From Tamarix chinensis (lineage: Eukaryota; Streptophyta; Magnoliopsida; Caryophyllales; Tamaricaceae): a DNA stretch of 64,000 nt. The notes below the pieces were generated by a model. It made no database searches, was not told where the DNA came from, and saw nothing but the letters and a program-made list of their open reading frames with translations. Position numbers and translations under genes: made by a program. This document shows positions 24,344 through 36,195 of the stretch, piece after piece; within the stretch, counting starts at the first letter, position 1; each line of letters begins with the position of its first letter. The DNA lies in NCBI GenBank assembly GCA_030549775.1, contig CM060177.1, positions 52,079,138 through 52,143,137 of the forward strand, given 5' to 3'.

Positions 24344-26599
24344 TGTAATCCCCAAAAATTTTAAACGCGTATAATTTAATAAATAAATTTTATTTGGGAT
24401 AAATTAGCCTTTAAATCTATTTAGTTTAATTATTTATAGATTTTTTAGTATATAAAATTGGATATAAATATTTAATAAATTAAAATACATATTTTGTTAT
24501 TTTATCACACTATTATTATTTAAATAAATTTTCAAACTCTTATTTTACTAAAATTATCCTCTTTAAACCCTTATATTTTAATTATATTAAATTAAATTAT
24601 TAAAAAAATTAATACCCAAAAATATTGCATTTTATTATTTTATAAATTAAATTATTTTATTTAATCCCATTTCCCCTTTTCTTTTCCCTTTTCCCTCTTC
24701 TTCTCCTTTTTCTATTCTTTTTTACTTTTCTTTCTGCTTCTCTTTTTCTCCTTGGGCCACCAGCCGGTCCGCCTCTCCCTTCTCCTACGCATGGGCCGCC
24801 GGCCCGTCTCTCCCCCTCCCTTCTCTTTTTTCCTTTCCCCGGCCTAACTCCTTTCTCTTTCTCCCTGGCGCATGGGCCACTAGCCCATTTCCTTCCTTCT
24901 CCCCCGCGAGCCAGCTTGCTCCCTTTCTTTTCCTTCCTTTGTGCCTCATCCGAGCCAACCTGCATCTCCACTCCCTTCGGCCACCCACTTGAGCCCAGCT
25001 CCCCCTCCCCTTTCTTCTTCTTCTTTCTTTCCTCTTCCTCTTTCCCTAGCGAGAATCCTGACCCTTGGCATTCCACCTGCAACTCCCTCTCCTCCATTGC
25101 TTCCCCCTATCTCTCTCTCTCCCTCTCATCATTTTCTCTGCCCCATCCCAATCCTACCATCCTTGTCTCCCTTCCCCCATGCCCAGCCATACCTCCCTTC
25201 TCCCTCTCCCTACAACTCCCATTTCCCTACCCCCTACCGTCACCCCTTGAGCTCCCTATCCCCTCCCTTCTCTTCCTTGTCTATTTCTTCCTCCTTCCCT
25301 GCCCGTTCTGCATTTTTTCGGAACTCCCTCTGATCCCCACCCTCTCTTTTCATTCCTTTCCTCTCCTTCCCTCACCCTCTCTATTTTTTCTTTTTCGCCC
25401 AGCTCCACCACTGCCGCCACCTTAAAAGCCACCTGCACCACCCCTGCCACCCTCTACCTCACCCTCGAATCATCCCAACGCCCATTGACTCACCCCGCAA
25501 CCTCCTTCTTCCTCCTCTCTTCTTTTTCTCTTCTTTCCCTTCCTTCTCGGCAGCCACCATGCACCACCATATTCCGCTGCCATTCCGCTGCCTACTCCGC
25601 CACCTAAGCGACCACATTACTCCCTGCAACCCCCTCTACCATCCCAAATCACCCTTTGGCTGAAGCCACCGCCTGCTGGCCCCCGTTTTCCCCCTCCCTT
25701 TTCCTTTCTTCTTAGCCTTCCATTTCAACCCCTCCTCGGCTACCACCGTCACAGCCTCCGTCGCCACCTCTACCACCCTTAGCCACCTTCAACCCATCCT
25801 CGACCGCCACCTACACCCCCTCTCCACTTATGCACCATTCCCTTGCCCCAAATCTTCCCCACATGCCTTTTTTTCTTAGCCCTAAAACCCCAACCCGAAA
25901 ATGCCCATTTTTCCCTATTTTGACCACCTTTGAGCCCCCTCCTTTTCCTTTCTTTACATGCAGCTCATGCTGCATGAGCAGGATGAGCTACTACCCTTCT
26001 TGATTTATTTGGGTAAAAATTTTAAGGTATAATAATATTTTAATTATTTTATTAATTAACTGTTATAAAGCCTTATACCTTGATTTTTATTATTTCTAAT
26101 GCAATAAGTCTTGGTATTATTTTAGGTATTGATTTTGATAATTAAAGCTTGAACCTTTAACCGGAATATTGGTAAGGTTTGTTTATCTGAGAATCGAGGT
26201 AACCGTTAAATCCCACTTAAATGCACGGATATCGTATGTTAGCACATTAGGTATTTTTAATGTGTATTATGCTTGATAAATGTTGTTTAATATATTATAT
26301 GTGTTTTCTTGTGTTGGTTGATAAAAGGAAGCATGATAGGTTATATGATATGTATGGGGATATTTTTTAAGGTATGAGTTGTTTGTTAATGAAAATATAA
26401 AGTATTATCCATGTGGTGTTATGATATTGTGATCTTGATTGCATGGTTAATATTTTGTGAGCCTTAAAGATATTTTAATAATGTATTTTGTACAAGAATA
26501 TGGCCTAATATATATATGAGTGCTAATAATGTTATATTAATTACAAGAGTTGTGGATGAGGTGTTAATATTAATATTTTATGTAGTAATAATGTTGTTT

Positions 26600-27330
26600 T
26601 AATACAACTGGGGTACTAAGGGGCAAAATGATAATTCTTAATTAAAAAGGGTATTGTGGTAATTTGTAGGCAAGGGTAAAAAAGTAATTAAAGGGCAAAT
26701 GGTAATTTTGTAATACAAGGGTAAATGGAATTTTGTAATATAAGGGCAAAATGGGAATTTTGTGATTAAAGGGTAAAATGGAAATTTTTTGATTAAAGGA
26801 TAAAATGGTAAAATGGTAATTTTATAATTAAAAGGTAAAAGGGTAATTTTAGAATTAAAGGATAAATTGGTAATTTCATGGTTAAAGGGTAATATGGTAA
26901 TTTTGTAATTGAAGGGATAAAATGGTAATTTTGTGATAAAAGGGGCGAAATGGTAATTTTGTAACAAAAGGGTAAAATTATAATTTCATAATTAGAGAGC
27001 AAAATGGAAATTTTGAAATCAAAAGAGGTCAAATGGTAATTTCATAATTAAGGATAAAATGGTAATTTTATAAGTGAAAGGGTATTATGGCAATTTTTAG
27101 AAGTTAAGGGGTAAAATGGTAAATTTGAAAGTAAGGGGGTAAAATGGTAATTCTATAAATAAAAGGGATAAAAGTGGAAATTGGAAAGGAGTAAATTGGT
27201 ATTATAATAATGAAGAAGGGTAAAATGATAATTTAATAATGGAGAAGGGTATAATGGTAAATATGATAATTATGAGGTGCAATTTGGTAATTTAACCACC
27301 TAAAGGGGTAATTTGGTAATTAAGATAAGG
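26600..27330 (+). repeat. Degenerate minisatellite inside the solo LTR
   Basis: About 20 imperfect copies of a roughly 27-40-base unit of the form GGTAAAATGGTAATTTTGTAATTAAAG, varying in spacing and in the number of G. The minus-strand frames it creates (repeats of ITKLPFYPF type) are artefacts. I saw no comparable array in the related LTR at 49849-59262. Confidence 0.9.
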
Positions 27331-28189
27331 TTGGTAACCTAACACATGTGGGAAATAGCTCGGTAGCCTAAACCGAGTGAGAGTGTGGATAAGGCCTCAT
27401 GTGTGCTATGTGCCTTACTTGCCTTGGATGTCCTATATAATTATATGTCATGTTTTACATGCTATTATCTTAACTGTTTCATGTGTAGCGTGGCTTGGAA
27501 CCGAGATGCGTTCATGTTTCCTCTTTTTGTATGTGATAACACAGATATGTTGTAAGTTATGATGTGATGTGATGTGGCCCTTTAGGAGATGCATGATAAG
27601 ATAATTAATATGGTAATGTGGGATGGAGGCAAGAAAAAGAGAAATGGGAGAGAAAGATAACTAAGGGGAAGTAAGTTGGCTAATATAGGTATGGGAGGAA
27701 TTAGAGCATACATGGGATGGTTAGAGTCCGTATGGGGCCAAACTTTACCTATGGAAAGTTGCCTCAAGACATGAGGAAGGTAATACAAGTGTCGTTTGGG
27801 TGTCTGGGGGCTTCGGGCAAAAAATAGTACGTGGGACAGTGTAAGGGTGTGTAGGGGACCAAACTAGGGTTTAGGAGGAAAACATAATGTCAGAAGGTAG
27901 AAACAAAAAAAGAAAAAGAAAATAATAAAATAAACGAAAAATGAGTGAGGTAGAAAGTGAGGGTTGGATCTAAGGGTCATGACATGTAGGGTGTTGAAAT
28001 AGTTAGGGATGTGTAAGGGAGAGAAGGATGGGCCACATAGGCTCAGGTTACGGTTTTTAGAGAAAACCGAGTTAGGAGGTGCAGAAGTCTCAAGATATGG
28101 GACGGGCCCTCCTGGGAGGATAAGTTCGGATATAGTTAGCCATGCATGTCAAGGGTAAAATACTTTCCAATAAGATACATTTAAGACGC

Positions 28190-28520
28190 TAATCACTTAA
28201 AGAGGAAGATGTTGAGCCGGACCCAGACCAGTCCACCGGCAAATAATAGTGGTTAGGGCCGGGGTGCCCTACCCAGACTGGTCCACCAGCGAATAATAGT
28301 GGCAGGACATATACCCTCGTAACCGTTCCACCGGATATAATAGTGGGGGATTCCGTACTCAAAAAACCAAACATAAAAACGATAAGACACAGGGAAGATG
28401 CTAATTACTTATAGTGGAACACCTTATGAGTCGGGGTTAGACGGGTCCACCGGTGAATAATAGTGGCAGGGTATGTTACCCTCGCGACCGATCCACAAGC
28501 TATAATAGTGGGATTCCCAC
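28190..28520 (+). repeat. Palindromic CCACCGG...ATAATAGTGG repeats of the LTR
   Basis: At least four copies of (G)TCCACCGG-N-AATAATAGTGG (near 28230, 28287, 28328, 28448 and a weaker one near 28495), each bracketed by CCAC and GTGG and separated by about 40-120 bases that are partly related. The same motif is found inverted in the LTR at 50560-50930. Confidence 0.8.
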
Positions 28521-29248
28521 ACTCACACGGATATTTATAATCCAAGATGATTGATTAATGATGGACTAATGGCCTTAAGGCCCTAAAAAGTATGATTGTT
28601 CATGATGGCCTATTAATGTTTGGTTGACTTGTTAAGTATGCGAATGTACGAAAGTGAATGTTACGTATACACCATTGATATTAGATTGACTCGTTGAATA
28701 TGTAAATGTATGGACCTGAATGTTATATTTACACGTGTCGTTATGTATGGATTCAGTAGTGTATCATGTGTTATGTTACGAACCTGCTTTTAAGTGTGTT
28801 TTTAAAGCGTTACTCAGTACCGTAGTACTAAAGGGTTCTATTCGTGGGGCCCCTGCCTATTCAATGGATAGAACCCCTTGTAGGTCGTATTCGGTGTTAC
28901 TCAAGTGGGCCATCCGGAAAGAGCATAATGAACTGTCTGAAACTGTTAAGGTTTTACTCTGTCTCCTTTAAATTCACAATTTCCATGTATTCGTTGTTTT
29001 GTAACCATCACTTGATGAATTATATTTTCTTGTGCTACTTGGATCTATTTATTAGTTGAGTTTCTCATAATTTGTATTTTTCTCCTTTAGCCTTAGCACT
29101 TGGTACTGGAATGGTATGAGTGAACCGGTTTGGTACTAAGTATGGTGGTAATATCCCTAAAATTCACGATTTGTAATTTTTCTTCCGCTAATTTTCTTTT
29201 AATTAAACGAAATTTTTCAGTAGTGAATTTTGGGGGTGTTATAAGAAT

Positions 29249-29652
29249 AAAATAATGCCATCAAAGTACATAACTACAAATTAAAAAATGAAGGGTCTTA
29301 GGATTTCATCTATGAGCCTTATGAATGTGCTTGGTGCATTAGATAACCTAAATGGCAGGACCATCCACTCATATAGGTCTCCCTTAGTCTTGAAAGGAAT
29401 CTTCCATTCACCTCCTTCTTTCATCCTGATTTGATAGTGACCACTTTTCAAGTCGATCTTGGAGAAAACACTTGCCCCATGTAAATAAGCCAACATGTCA
29501 TCAAGCTTAGGTATGAGATATCTATACTTAATAGCAATGTTATTAATAGCTTTACTATTAACACACATCCCCATTGAGCCATCCTTCTTTGGTACCAAAA
29601 GAGCTAGTACTACATAAGGGCTAAGTGATTCCCTAATGTAACCCTTTTGCAA
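29249..29652 (-). pseudogene. Ty3-a reverse transcriptase, N-terminal part
   Basis: Open from 29652: GYIRESLSPYVVLALLVPKK, the DGSMGMCVNSKAIN block, VFSKIDLKSGHYQIRM (first catalytic Asp present), GDLYEWMVLPFRLSNAPSTF and DEILRPFIF, then a stop at about 29281. In the same frame VVMYFDG follows (YFDG at 29257-29268), where the canonical YxDD has its second Asp changed to Gly. Three codons later the solo LTR interrupts the gene. Upstream, in the minus sense, a degenerate protease-to-RT linker includes LPPIRGIEYQIDF (about 29770). The enzyme would be inactive even without the insertion. Confidence 0.9.
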
Positions 29653-31550
29653 TAATTCTTCAACTTCTCATTGCAACTTCATTGCCTCTTTAGGGTTAAA
29701 CCTATGGTCTAATTTTTTAAGGAGAGTAGCACCGGAAAGAAAGTCAATTTGGTACTCTATGCCTCTTATGGGAGGTAAATCACTAGGTAGTTCATTTGGG
29801 AAGACATCCCCAAACTCATCTAGCTAGGTTTTGACCCTTGGATCAAGTGGACTACCATTCCCATTAATTTCAAGCATCAACAGAAAATATATGGTTTTCC
29901 CTTTCCTGGTGGCCTTGTCTAACCCCTTCCCGTCTATGAATATAGCCTTTTTATAATTTAGATCATCCCTAAAAAGTGAGGATTAAAAGCTAAAGGGTGT
30001 GAGTATAATATTTTTGTTGGCATACTTCAAGCTATAAGTGTTCTTCCTACCATCATGTTTGACATACCTATAATATTACCAAGGCCTACCAAACGACAAA
30101 TGACATGCACTCAAGGGAACTACATCACAAACTACTTTATCTTGATAAGTCTTTCCTATGGAATATGGAGCAATAACTTGTTTAGTGACCTCAACCATTG
30201 AGCCATAATTAAGCCAGTAAAGCTTTTATAGCTTAGCATATGTAGTAGTGGGAAAATTAAGCTTCTCTACAAGAGTATAAGAAGCTACATTCGCACAACT
30301 ACCTCCATCAATAATAAGGGAACATATTTTAACAAGTATTATACACTTAGTATGAAATATTTTTTCCCTTCAGGACTCCTCATCCAATACTTCTTTTACA
30401 TGAAACGCACTCCTCATCATTAAGGCCTCTCCAACATCCGGTAGGGCTTCCTCAAACTCGGCCTCATCCTTCATGGTCAAGTGCTCCCCTTCTTCTTTCC
30501 CCTCTAATGGCACCTCCTCTAGGCAAGCAAACCTTTTTTTTGGACTTTCATTTCAATAATACATTATCCCTTGACACTTAAAGCACCTCACTCCCTTATT
30601 CCTACTTGTGTCACCTATTTTAAGCCTTCCTTTACCCTTAACATCAAATGTTTCGGGTATAGGAGATGGCTTAGATGCCTCCCTTTGAGGGTTTTGTTCA
30701 GCTTCATCATTCTAAACATAGAACCCTCCACTTTTCTTTTTTAATCTTCTTCACCTTAATTGCTAGATGAAACAATTCATCTAGGGTGTAATATTTGTGA
30801 AGCTTCACCTTCCTAGCAATGTCATTTCTTAAACCTATTGAGAATCGTGACATTGTGTGCTCCTCCACCTCCTCCAAACCAAGCCTCATAATAGGTGTAA
30901 GAAGGTGGTAGAAACCAAGCCTCAAACTCCCTAATATACTATTCTACACACATAGACCCTTGTCTCAAAGAAGATATTTTTTTTGTAAAGATCTTGGGTG
31001 TAAGAAGGTGGTAGAAGCCTCTCCCTCATCAATTTTTTTCACTTTTATCCATCTCATCACCTTAGACTTTCCTTTTTTCTCCCTCTTATGTACCAGGTTT
31101 TTCCAACACAAGAAAGTATGCTCTTTTAGCTTAAGAACCACTATCTTGAAATACTTCTCAACATCATAATATTTTGCCTCAAATATCTTATTACACCTCA
31201 ACTCCCAATCCAAAAATATTTTCGATTATGTGACCCATAAACCTCTAGAATATCTATTCCGACATCATGAGAAGAATCCTTTTAAACATGTCTTATCGTC
31301 CCTTAGAACCTAGTAGACTCACTAGAAGATGAGATAAAATTACTAGCTTCTTCCTCTAAGTTTGGTTCCTCCCTTTCCACATGAAATGATGGGACTCTTT
31401 TTGAGTAAGGAATGTTAGCATTTGGAGCAAGTGATTCCAAAATGCATAGTATCTCCTCAGTTCTTATTTAAGGGCCTCTATAGCCCTATCTCTTCTCATG
31501 TTGTGTGCTTCTTCAAGACTCAAACCTCTAGGAGCTTGTTGATTCTCCAT
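29653..31550 (-). pseudogene. Ty3-a gag and protease (degenerate)
   Basis: Gag starts at an ATG at 31550 (MENQQAPRGLSLEEAHNMRR), with a stop about 30 codons later. A retrotransposon gag domain is recognisable at 31213-30700: WELRCNKIFEAKYYDVEKYF, then GLRNDIARKVKLHKYYTLDEL and FHLAIKVKK. A zinc knuckle follows near 30600-30560, keeping CFKCQG but with the His and the last Cys changed. The protease has IIDGGSCANVAS at about 30318-30282, where the usual DSGS is DGGS, and later VVCDVVPLSACHLSFGRPW. Several stops and frameshifts interrupt it. Gag with a single knuckle, then protease, RT and integrase, is the normal Ty3 order. Confidence 0.85.
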
Positions 31551-31946
31551 GGTTGTTTGGAAAGGAAGAAGTGAAAACAAGTGTGCAAATGTGGAGTGAG
31601 GGTCGAATAGGAGGATTGTTTTTGGTGCTTGGTTTGAATGGGGTGTAGTGAATGGGGTTAATATAAGGATGGTGGTTTGAATGGTGGTAGGTTTAGATGA
31701 AAATGAGGTAAAAAAATTGGAAGGAAAACAGTGGTGCTTGATGCTAGGGTGATTTTAGTTGATTTTTTGGTTAAAAATAGGGGGATTTGATGGCATTTTA
31801 AGTGGTGGTACGGTGGCTAAAAATTATGGAAGGAATAAGGTCAAAAATGAGATTGGAAAATGGTGGAAATTGTTCAAAAAAGGGGCAGGAAAATTTTGGT
31901 ACAATATGCTAAAAAATGAGAGAGAAAAAGAGACCCAAGTTTATCA

Positions 31947-31965
31947 ACCTTGAGATTTGATAACA
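31947..31965 (-). other. Primer-binding site of Ty3-a (tRNA-Met type, degenerate)
   Basis: On the minus strand TTGTTATCAAATCTCAAGG lies 6 bases after the LTR end (TTATGCA). It matches the TGGTATCAGAGC-type site complementary to initiator tRNA-Met with a few changes. The related element at 48.2 kb has the same arrangement. Confidence 0.65.
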
Positions 31966-31971
31966 ACTTAA

Positions 31972-32926
31972 TGCATAAAATAGTAAACAAATTAGGTCTT
32001 TCTAAGAATTGATGATGGAACTTGGGTTAAGCTCCAACAAAAGAGAAAATTGAAGAGAAGATGATGTGGGAAAAAATATTTGATATTCAATTAACCCTTG
32101 AAATCATATACTTTGAAGCACCACTTAAGGTAACAACTCTTAAGACAAAGATTATAAATTTTATAAAACTTAACAAACTATGCACTAGGTTGGTTGAAAA
32201 AGAAAACACATAAATTAGGGTCTAGAGAATACTCAAAGGTTTTCTCTTTCATTCCACTTTACACCCATATAAGAGTGTAATAAGTTAAGGAAGTTACAAC
32301 CAACCCTTAGGTAACCATAATTGTTCAACTTAACCAAACTCTACTTTATTGCATGCTACTATGGTAGGAATCAAACAATCAGCATGGGAGCTAATGTTTT
32401 GAGCCTCCCATCATCTATTTCCCATGCAGTAGTTATTACATTAGGTTTACAAGCTAATGATTAGCACTTAGGAAACATAAATTACAAGAAAAATGAAAAC
32501 TAATACATTACTCATGCATTAACTAGACAGAAAAATAAACCTTCTGCAAGACCCCCATTTGAATAGTTTTTTTTGCTAAATTTTAGGAAATTAACTCCCA
32601 TTTCATTAATGCTAATTAAGGTATTTCAGAACAAAAAAACTTAACTTCAAAATCCTCTACAAAAGTGAAGTGGTTTCATGCTTGTGATTTTTGAAAAAGG
32701 TGAGGTCCATGTACTGATTTTTGCTAGATGATGGAAAAATATTGCATGGACTTTCAGGCCATAATGAAGCAAAAAATGTTGTGGTGATTTGATGGCTTAT
32801 AACTTTTGTTACATGGCTTATATTCTACCTCATATTTTAGTCCAAGTAAGGATATTTTTTGATTCTCCAAGCTTAAAAAAATTTATGAATAGATTATTGT
32901 CATCATATGAGGAGGATGCTCCTACA
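31972..32926 (-). repeat. 5' LTR of Ty3-a, about 955 bp
   Basis: Minus-strand start TGTAGGAGCATC at 32926 and end TTATGCA at 31972, just before the primer-binding site. The start is the same as that of the LTR at 48260-49032. The Athila gag reading frame breaks off exactly here and is not resumed before CACTA A. No second copy of this LTR is present at the other end of the element. Confidence 0.75.
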
Positions 32927-33750
32927 TCAAAGTACCTTATACTACTACATCTAGGATCAACCTTGTTTTGTACAGGAGACCATTGTAAAATGTGTGAATA
33001 GTAACCATTCTTCTAACCCACAGTGTGGACACAAATTTCTTTTTTCGAAATCAGGAATTTTTTATCAAAATCATAAATTACAAATGAGATTGTAGAAATG
33101 ATCTACCCTTCCTTTCAATCTAACAAACTTTTCCTTACGACTAGAATGAAAACAAAGAGAAGACATAGTCAATGCAATCTTCAATGCTACCCCTTTCAAA
33201 TCCCATTTTCTATTAGAAAAAATATAACCATTCCTAGCTTTCCAAGCCTCATAAACTGCAACAGCATAAAAACTTGAATAGAATTGGGCAACTCCATCCT
33301 TTCTAAAAATTATCTTAACACATTATTGTAATATTCCCATGTGACATTCAAAGATTCACCACCCTTATAAATGAATATTGTGATGAGATTCCTTTAATTA
33401 ACCATATTGAATGGGGGAAAGTACTTGTTTAGGAAATATTGTGAAAGTTGTTCCCAAATGGTGATGGAACTAGGGAAACTATTACTTTGTCCATTAGTGA
33501 GAATGGGAATAGTCGTAGTCTTATGGCATCATATGATACCCCGTTTATCATCAAGGTATAGGAATACTCAAGGGATATGGAGATATGTGTAAATTTTGAT
33601 CCATTGTTAGGCGACCACAAAACAAATATTTCTACACCTTATTGAGAAAATCAGCTTTCAACTCAAAACTATTGGTAGTGAGATTTGGCTTCCCTATGCT
33701 AGATCGCATCTCATATGCATTTGGAGATGAAAATTACTTGATAGAGAGCT
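32927..33750 (-). pseudogene. Athila-like gag, N-terminal part, interrupted by a LINE fragment
   Basis: On the minus strand: a segment resembling FELKADFLNKV (about 33660), NLHISIF-like text, then YDAIRLRLFPFSLMDK (about 33520-33470), typical of Athila retrotransposon gag, then NLITIFIYKGGESLNVTWE (about 33390-33340) and ELPNSIQ. After the inserted LINE piece (33002-33274) gag resumes as IHTFYNGLLYKTRLILD (33000-32950) and stops at the LTR of Ty3-a. Stops and a frameshift are present. The missing C-terminal gag lies at about 15300-15510, on the other side of the nested insertions. Confidence 0.82.
33002..33274 (-). mobile_element. Short LINE 3' fragment inserted in Athila gag
   Basis: Flanked by TGAATAG at 32995-33001 and 33275-33281. 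On the minus strand it encodes FYAVAVYEAWKARNGYIFSN, characteristic of the C-terminal end of plant LINE ORF2, then a stop, ATAAAAAATTCC and an A-rich run (about 33035-33042). About 37 bases lie between that A-rich run and the TSD, possibly 3' flanking sequence carried along or a degenerate tail. Only about 270 bases were inserted, an extreme 5' truncation. The gag codons join up across it. Confidence 0.8.
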
Positions 33751-33984
33751 TTTTCTCTTCCACTACAACAAATATTATCCTTGGTTTATGAGCTCTTGCT
33801 TGATTTTATCTTATGTACCCACATTCTTAACTCATTTAATGTTTTCTCAATCATAGGATTGAAATCAACTAGAGTTCTTTATCAAAAAAATCATTGTATA
33901 AAAAATACCCAAAGACATGAAACAAACAACATATCAAGTATAAAAAAGAAATAAAAAATTAAACAAATTAAGAAAAGAAATATT

Positions 33985-34007
33985 TAGCCTACAAAAACAC
34001 AAAAATT
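33985..34007 (-). other. Candidate Athila primer-binding site (eroded)
   Basis: Immediately inside the 5' LTR the minus strand reads ATTTTTGTGTTTTTGTAGGC. This can be aligned with the ATTTTTGGCGCCGTTGCCGG of Athila/Tat elements (tRNA-Asp type) with several changes. Position supports it; sequence similarity alone would not. Confidence 0.4.
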
Positions 34008-35462
34008 CATTACAATACTTCAAGGTTATATCGCACAAAGATTTTCAGAATTGACTATGTGAATTTATCTCTTTCGCTATCTTGACTACTTTTTTTGTTT
34101 TCAAATGAGAATAAGAATGTAGGCTTAAAAATGCATGCAATGACAAATCAAATAAAAACTCTAGAACAATAATGATAAAGCCTAATATTGAACTTTGGTC
34201 TCAAATTCAGTATTCAACAATGAATTAATATTATATTATATTATAGTCCAAATGGTTGTAAACAACTACTCTAATATGATTATTTATCCTTATTCAAGGT
34301 CTAAGAATGTATATAACCTAGTTTATTAACTACTTTTGTTAACAAATTGGATTAAACCCATTAAGTGCCACCAATTAAATAGTCCCTAAAAATCGAATAT
34401 CTACATTTATAATCATTTCAATTCCAATTCATATGTTCATTTTGAACATTGATATCAACATTTTATTTATAGTCAACACCTAAAAAGATTAAATTTCGTC
34501 AAACTCGACTTATGATAGGGATTCCTAATATATAGAACAACACATAAAAATCATACATAAAACATATATATTAATTTGTCACATTCATACCGACTTGAAA
34601 CTTATTCAATCTTAGAGAAGGAAACTACTCACTCATGGTTATTGGAAAATACAAGAAATAAAATTAAATGGACAACATAATGATATATGCAATACGAAAC
34701 AAAAAAAGAGAATGAGAAGAATAAATTGTGGACCAATGATAAATTAAGTTCTTGTAGCAAGGCAAAACACTAAATTCAACTTTAAAATTAGAAAATAAAA
34801 ATACAAAATCTATGCTAAGTTATGTGGAATTTTTACACAATAATAGATAAAAGAAATGGTCCTCAATTCTCACTAAAGCCCCCCTCAAATAGACACATGA
34901 TAAGATCAATTCTCACTAAAGCCCCCCTCAAATATACACTTGATCGGCTTTATACCTAGCCAAAAATAAGGTAACTGTCATTACATGATTATGCAATATA
35001 TGCATAGTCAAATCCTAGGGTTCATGGGGCTGCACGGTCATGAAGGATATGCATAGGCTATCTATGTTATAATTTTCATTTTAACCCTCTCTCTTTGGCT
35101 AGCTCATAGTGTTACACAACCGAGACTATAGCTATGCATGCGATCTTACAACAAATTTATTTATCCCTCATGAGTTATTTTGTCCTCATTTTAGCTCCTT
35201 CACCCTCTTAATCTCTCCACAATAATGCGGTTTTAGTTTCTTTTTCTTTAATTCCTTTCATAGTTAGTCTTTGCTCCAAATATGTGCTCCACTCCCATGG
35301 ATTTTTGTGTTTTTTTGTGCAAATCCCTAAAAAAATAAACACCAAGAGAGCAATAGTGAGAACAAGAGACTTGAACTAGAAAAAACTTCATGATTCATGC
35401 TAAATGAAGTCATAAAAGAAGGGCAAACCAAGGTAAAAATATGGAAATTATTCAGTTTATGA
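34008..35462 (-). repeat. Athila-like 5' LTR (minus strand), about 1455 bp
   Basis: Homologous over its full length to the 3' LTR at 3497-4823, in the same orientation. The 5' copy has an internal 43-bp tandem duplication (34863-34905 and 34906-34948, containing CTCACTAAAGCCCCCCTC) that the 3' copy lacks, which accounts for part of the length difference. Its terminal base pairs have decayed (TTTATGA instead of TTTATCA). Confidence 0.85.
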
Positions 35463-36195
35463 TTGGGGAACAATGGCATACCAATGAACCAAAAAAAAAT
35501 TAAGGGCTACACCTTATCTCTAGGGTAAATAACCTTAAGGGAAACTATTCACAAACTCTATTTCTTCCACTTCAAGTATTAATATTTTATAGGGTGACCA
35601 CAACTATCACATATTGCACAATGTTTTTTATTTCCATAATTAACCTTTTTGCCTTTATTTCCAAGTATCCAAGTAAACCTTAAGGTTAATAGTCTTATTC
35701 AAAGTTAAAGTCAACACTAAGGTTAACATATCAATGTACTAACATCATCCTATATCCAATTATTCACATTAGGTTTATTAGGTCAAAAGGACTAAAATTC
35801 CACCAAACCCTTAATTACCCCATTATTACCTAATTTCATATCAAAAAATAATACTATGAGAATTTCTCATGAAAAAGCTAAAAGGAAATAATTTATAATA
35901 TTTTAGTACATAGGTAATTTTGAGGACATAGCAATTAACTATATTTTTCCTTATACATGCTTTTAGCAACTTATGTGTACACATCTTAATCATGCATTTC
36001 TAACTTTTCATATATTCCATACAACACATACATACATATTTATAGCATGATACAACATCTAAGGGAAAATTATCATCATGGTGCATATGAGGAAGCATTT
36101 ATAACCCTAAAGCATATGAATAACAATTACTATGTTTTAAGCCTAACTATGCATCCATGATTTCATGCTATTTATATAAACCCTATCTACACATG
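35463..36195. other. Unassigned AT-rich stretch
   Basis: Right flank of the Athila insertion. The integrase of the next element stops being recognisable at about 36195, and this stretch could be the decayed end of that element. No reading frame or repeat is evident. Confidence 0.4.

Larger units (their letters stand above)
24344..29243 (+). mobile_element. Solo LTR, 4900 bp, with 5-bp TSD AGAAT (LTR-1)
   Basis: Starts TGTAATCCCCAAAA at 24344 and ends GGGGGTGTTATA at 29243. The 5 bases before (24339-24343) and after (29244-29248) are both AGAAT. The host RT reading frame resumes exactly if the insert and one AGAAT copy are removed. No internal retrotransposon sequence is present, so it is a solo LTR left by LTR-LTR recombination. 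Inside: AT-rich start, C-rich block (about 24660-25960), AT-rich block, a minisatellite (26600-27330), and repeated CCACCGG...ATAATAGTGG palindromes (28200-28520). LTR size and TGTAAYxCCC ends fit Tekay/Del-like chromoviruses. The open frames here (Pro/Ser-rich on plus, Gly/Lys/Arg-rich on minus) are compositional, not genes. Confidence 0.93.
22560..32926 (-). mobile_element. Ty3-type retrotransposon Ty3-a, 3'-truncated, split by a solo LTR
   Basis: Order on the minus strand: 5' LTR (32926-31972), primer-binding site (31965-31947), gag from 31550, protease near 30300, RT 29652-29249, then a 4.9-kb solo LTR, then the rest of RT, RNase H and integrase to about 22560. No 3' LTR exists; the integrase ends at the junction with CACTA A. 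It was inserted in Athila gag at about 32926. The LTR start TGTAGGAGCATC is shared with the Ty3 element at 44-49 kb, so the two belong to one family. Confidence 0.85.

Noticed and set aside
24657..25450. Long Pro/Ser-rich plus-strand and Arg/Lys/Gly-rich minus-strand frames
   Set aside because: They lie in the C-rich block of the solo LTR; overlapping frames on both strands and low complexity point to composition, not protein genes.
26638..27032. Minus-strand frames with repeated ITKLPFYPF-like text
   Set aside because: Translation of the LTR minisatellite.
35466..35482. CAATGGCATACCA resembling an inverted tRNA-Asp primer-binding site
   Set aside because: It lies outside the LTR, on the wrong side for a minus-strand element; the site at 33985-34007 is better placed.
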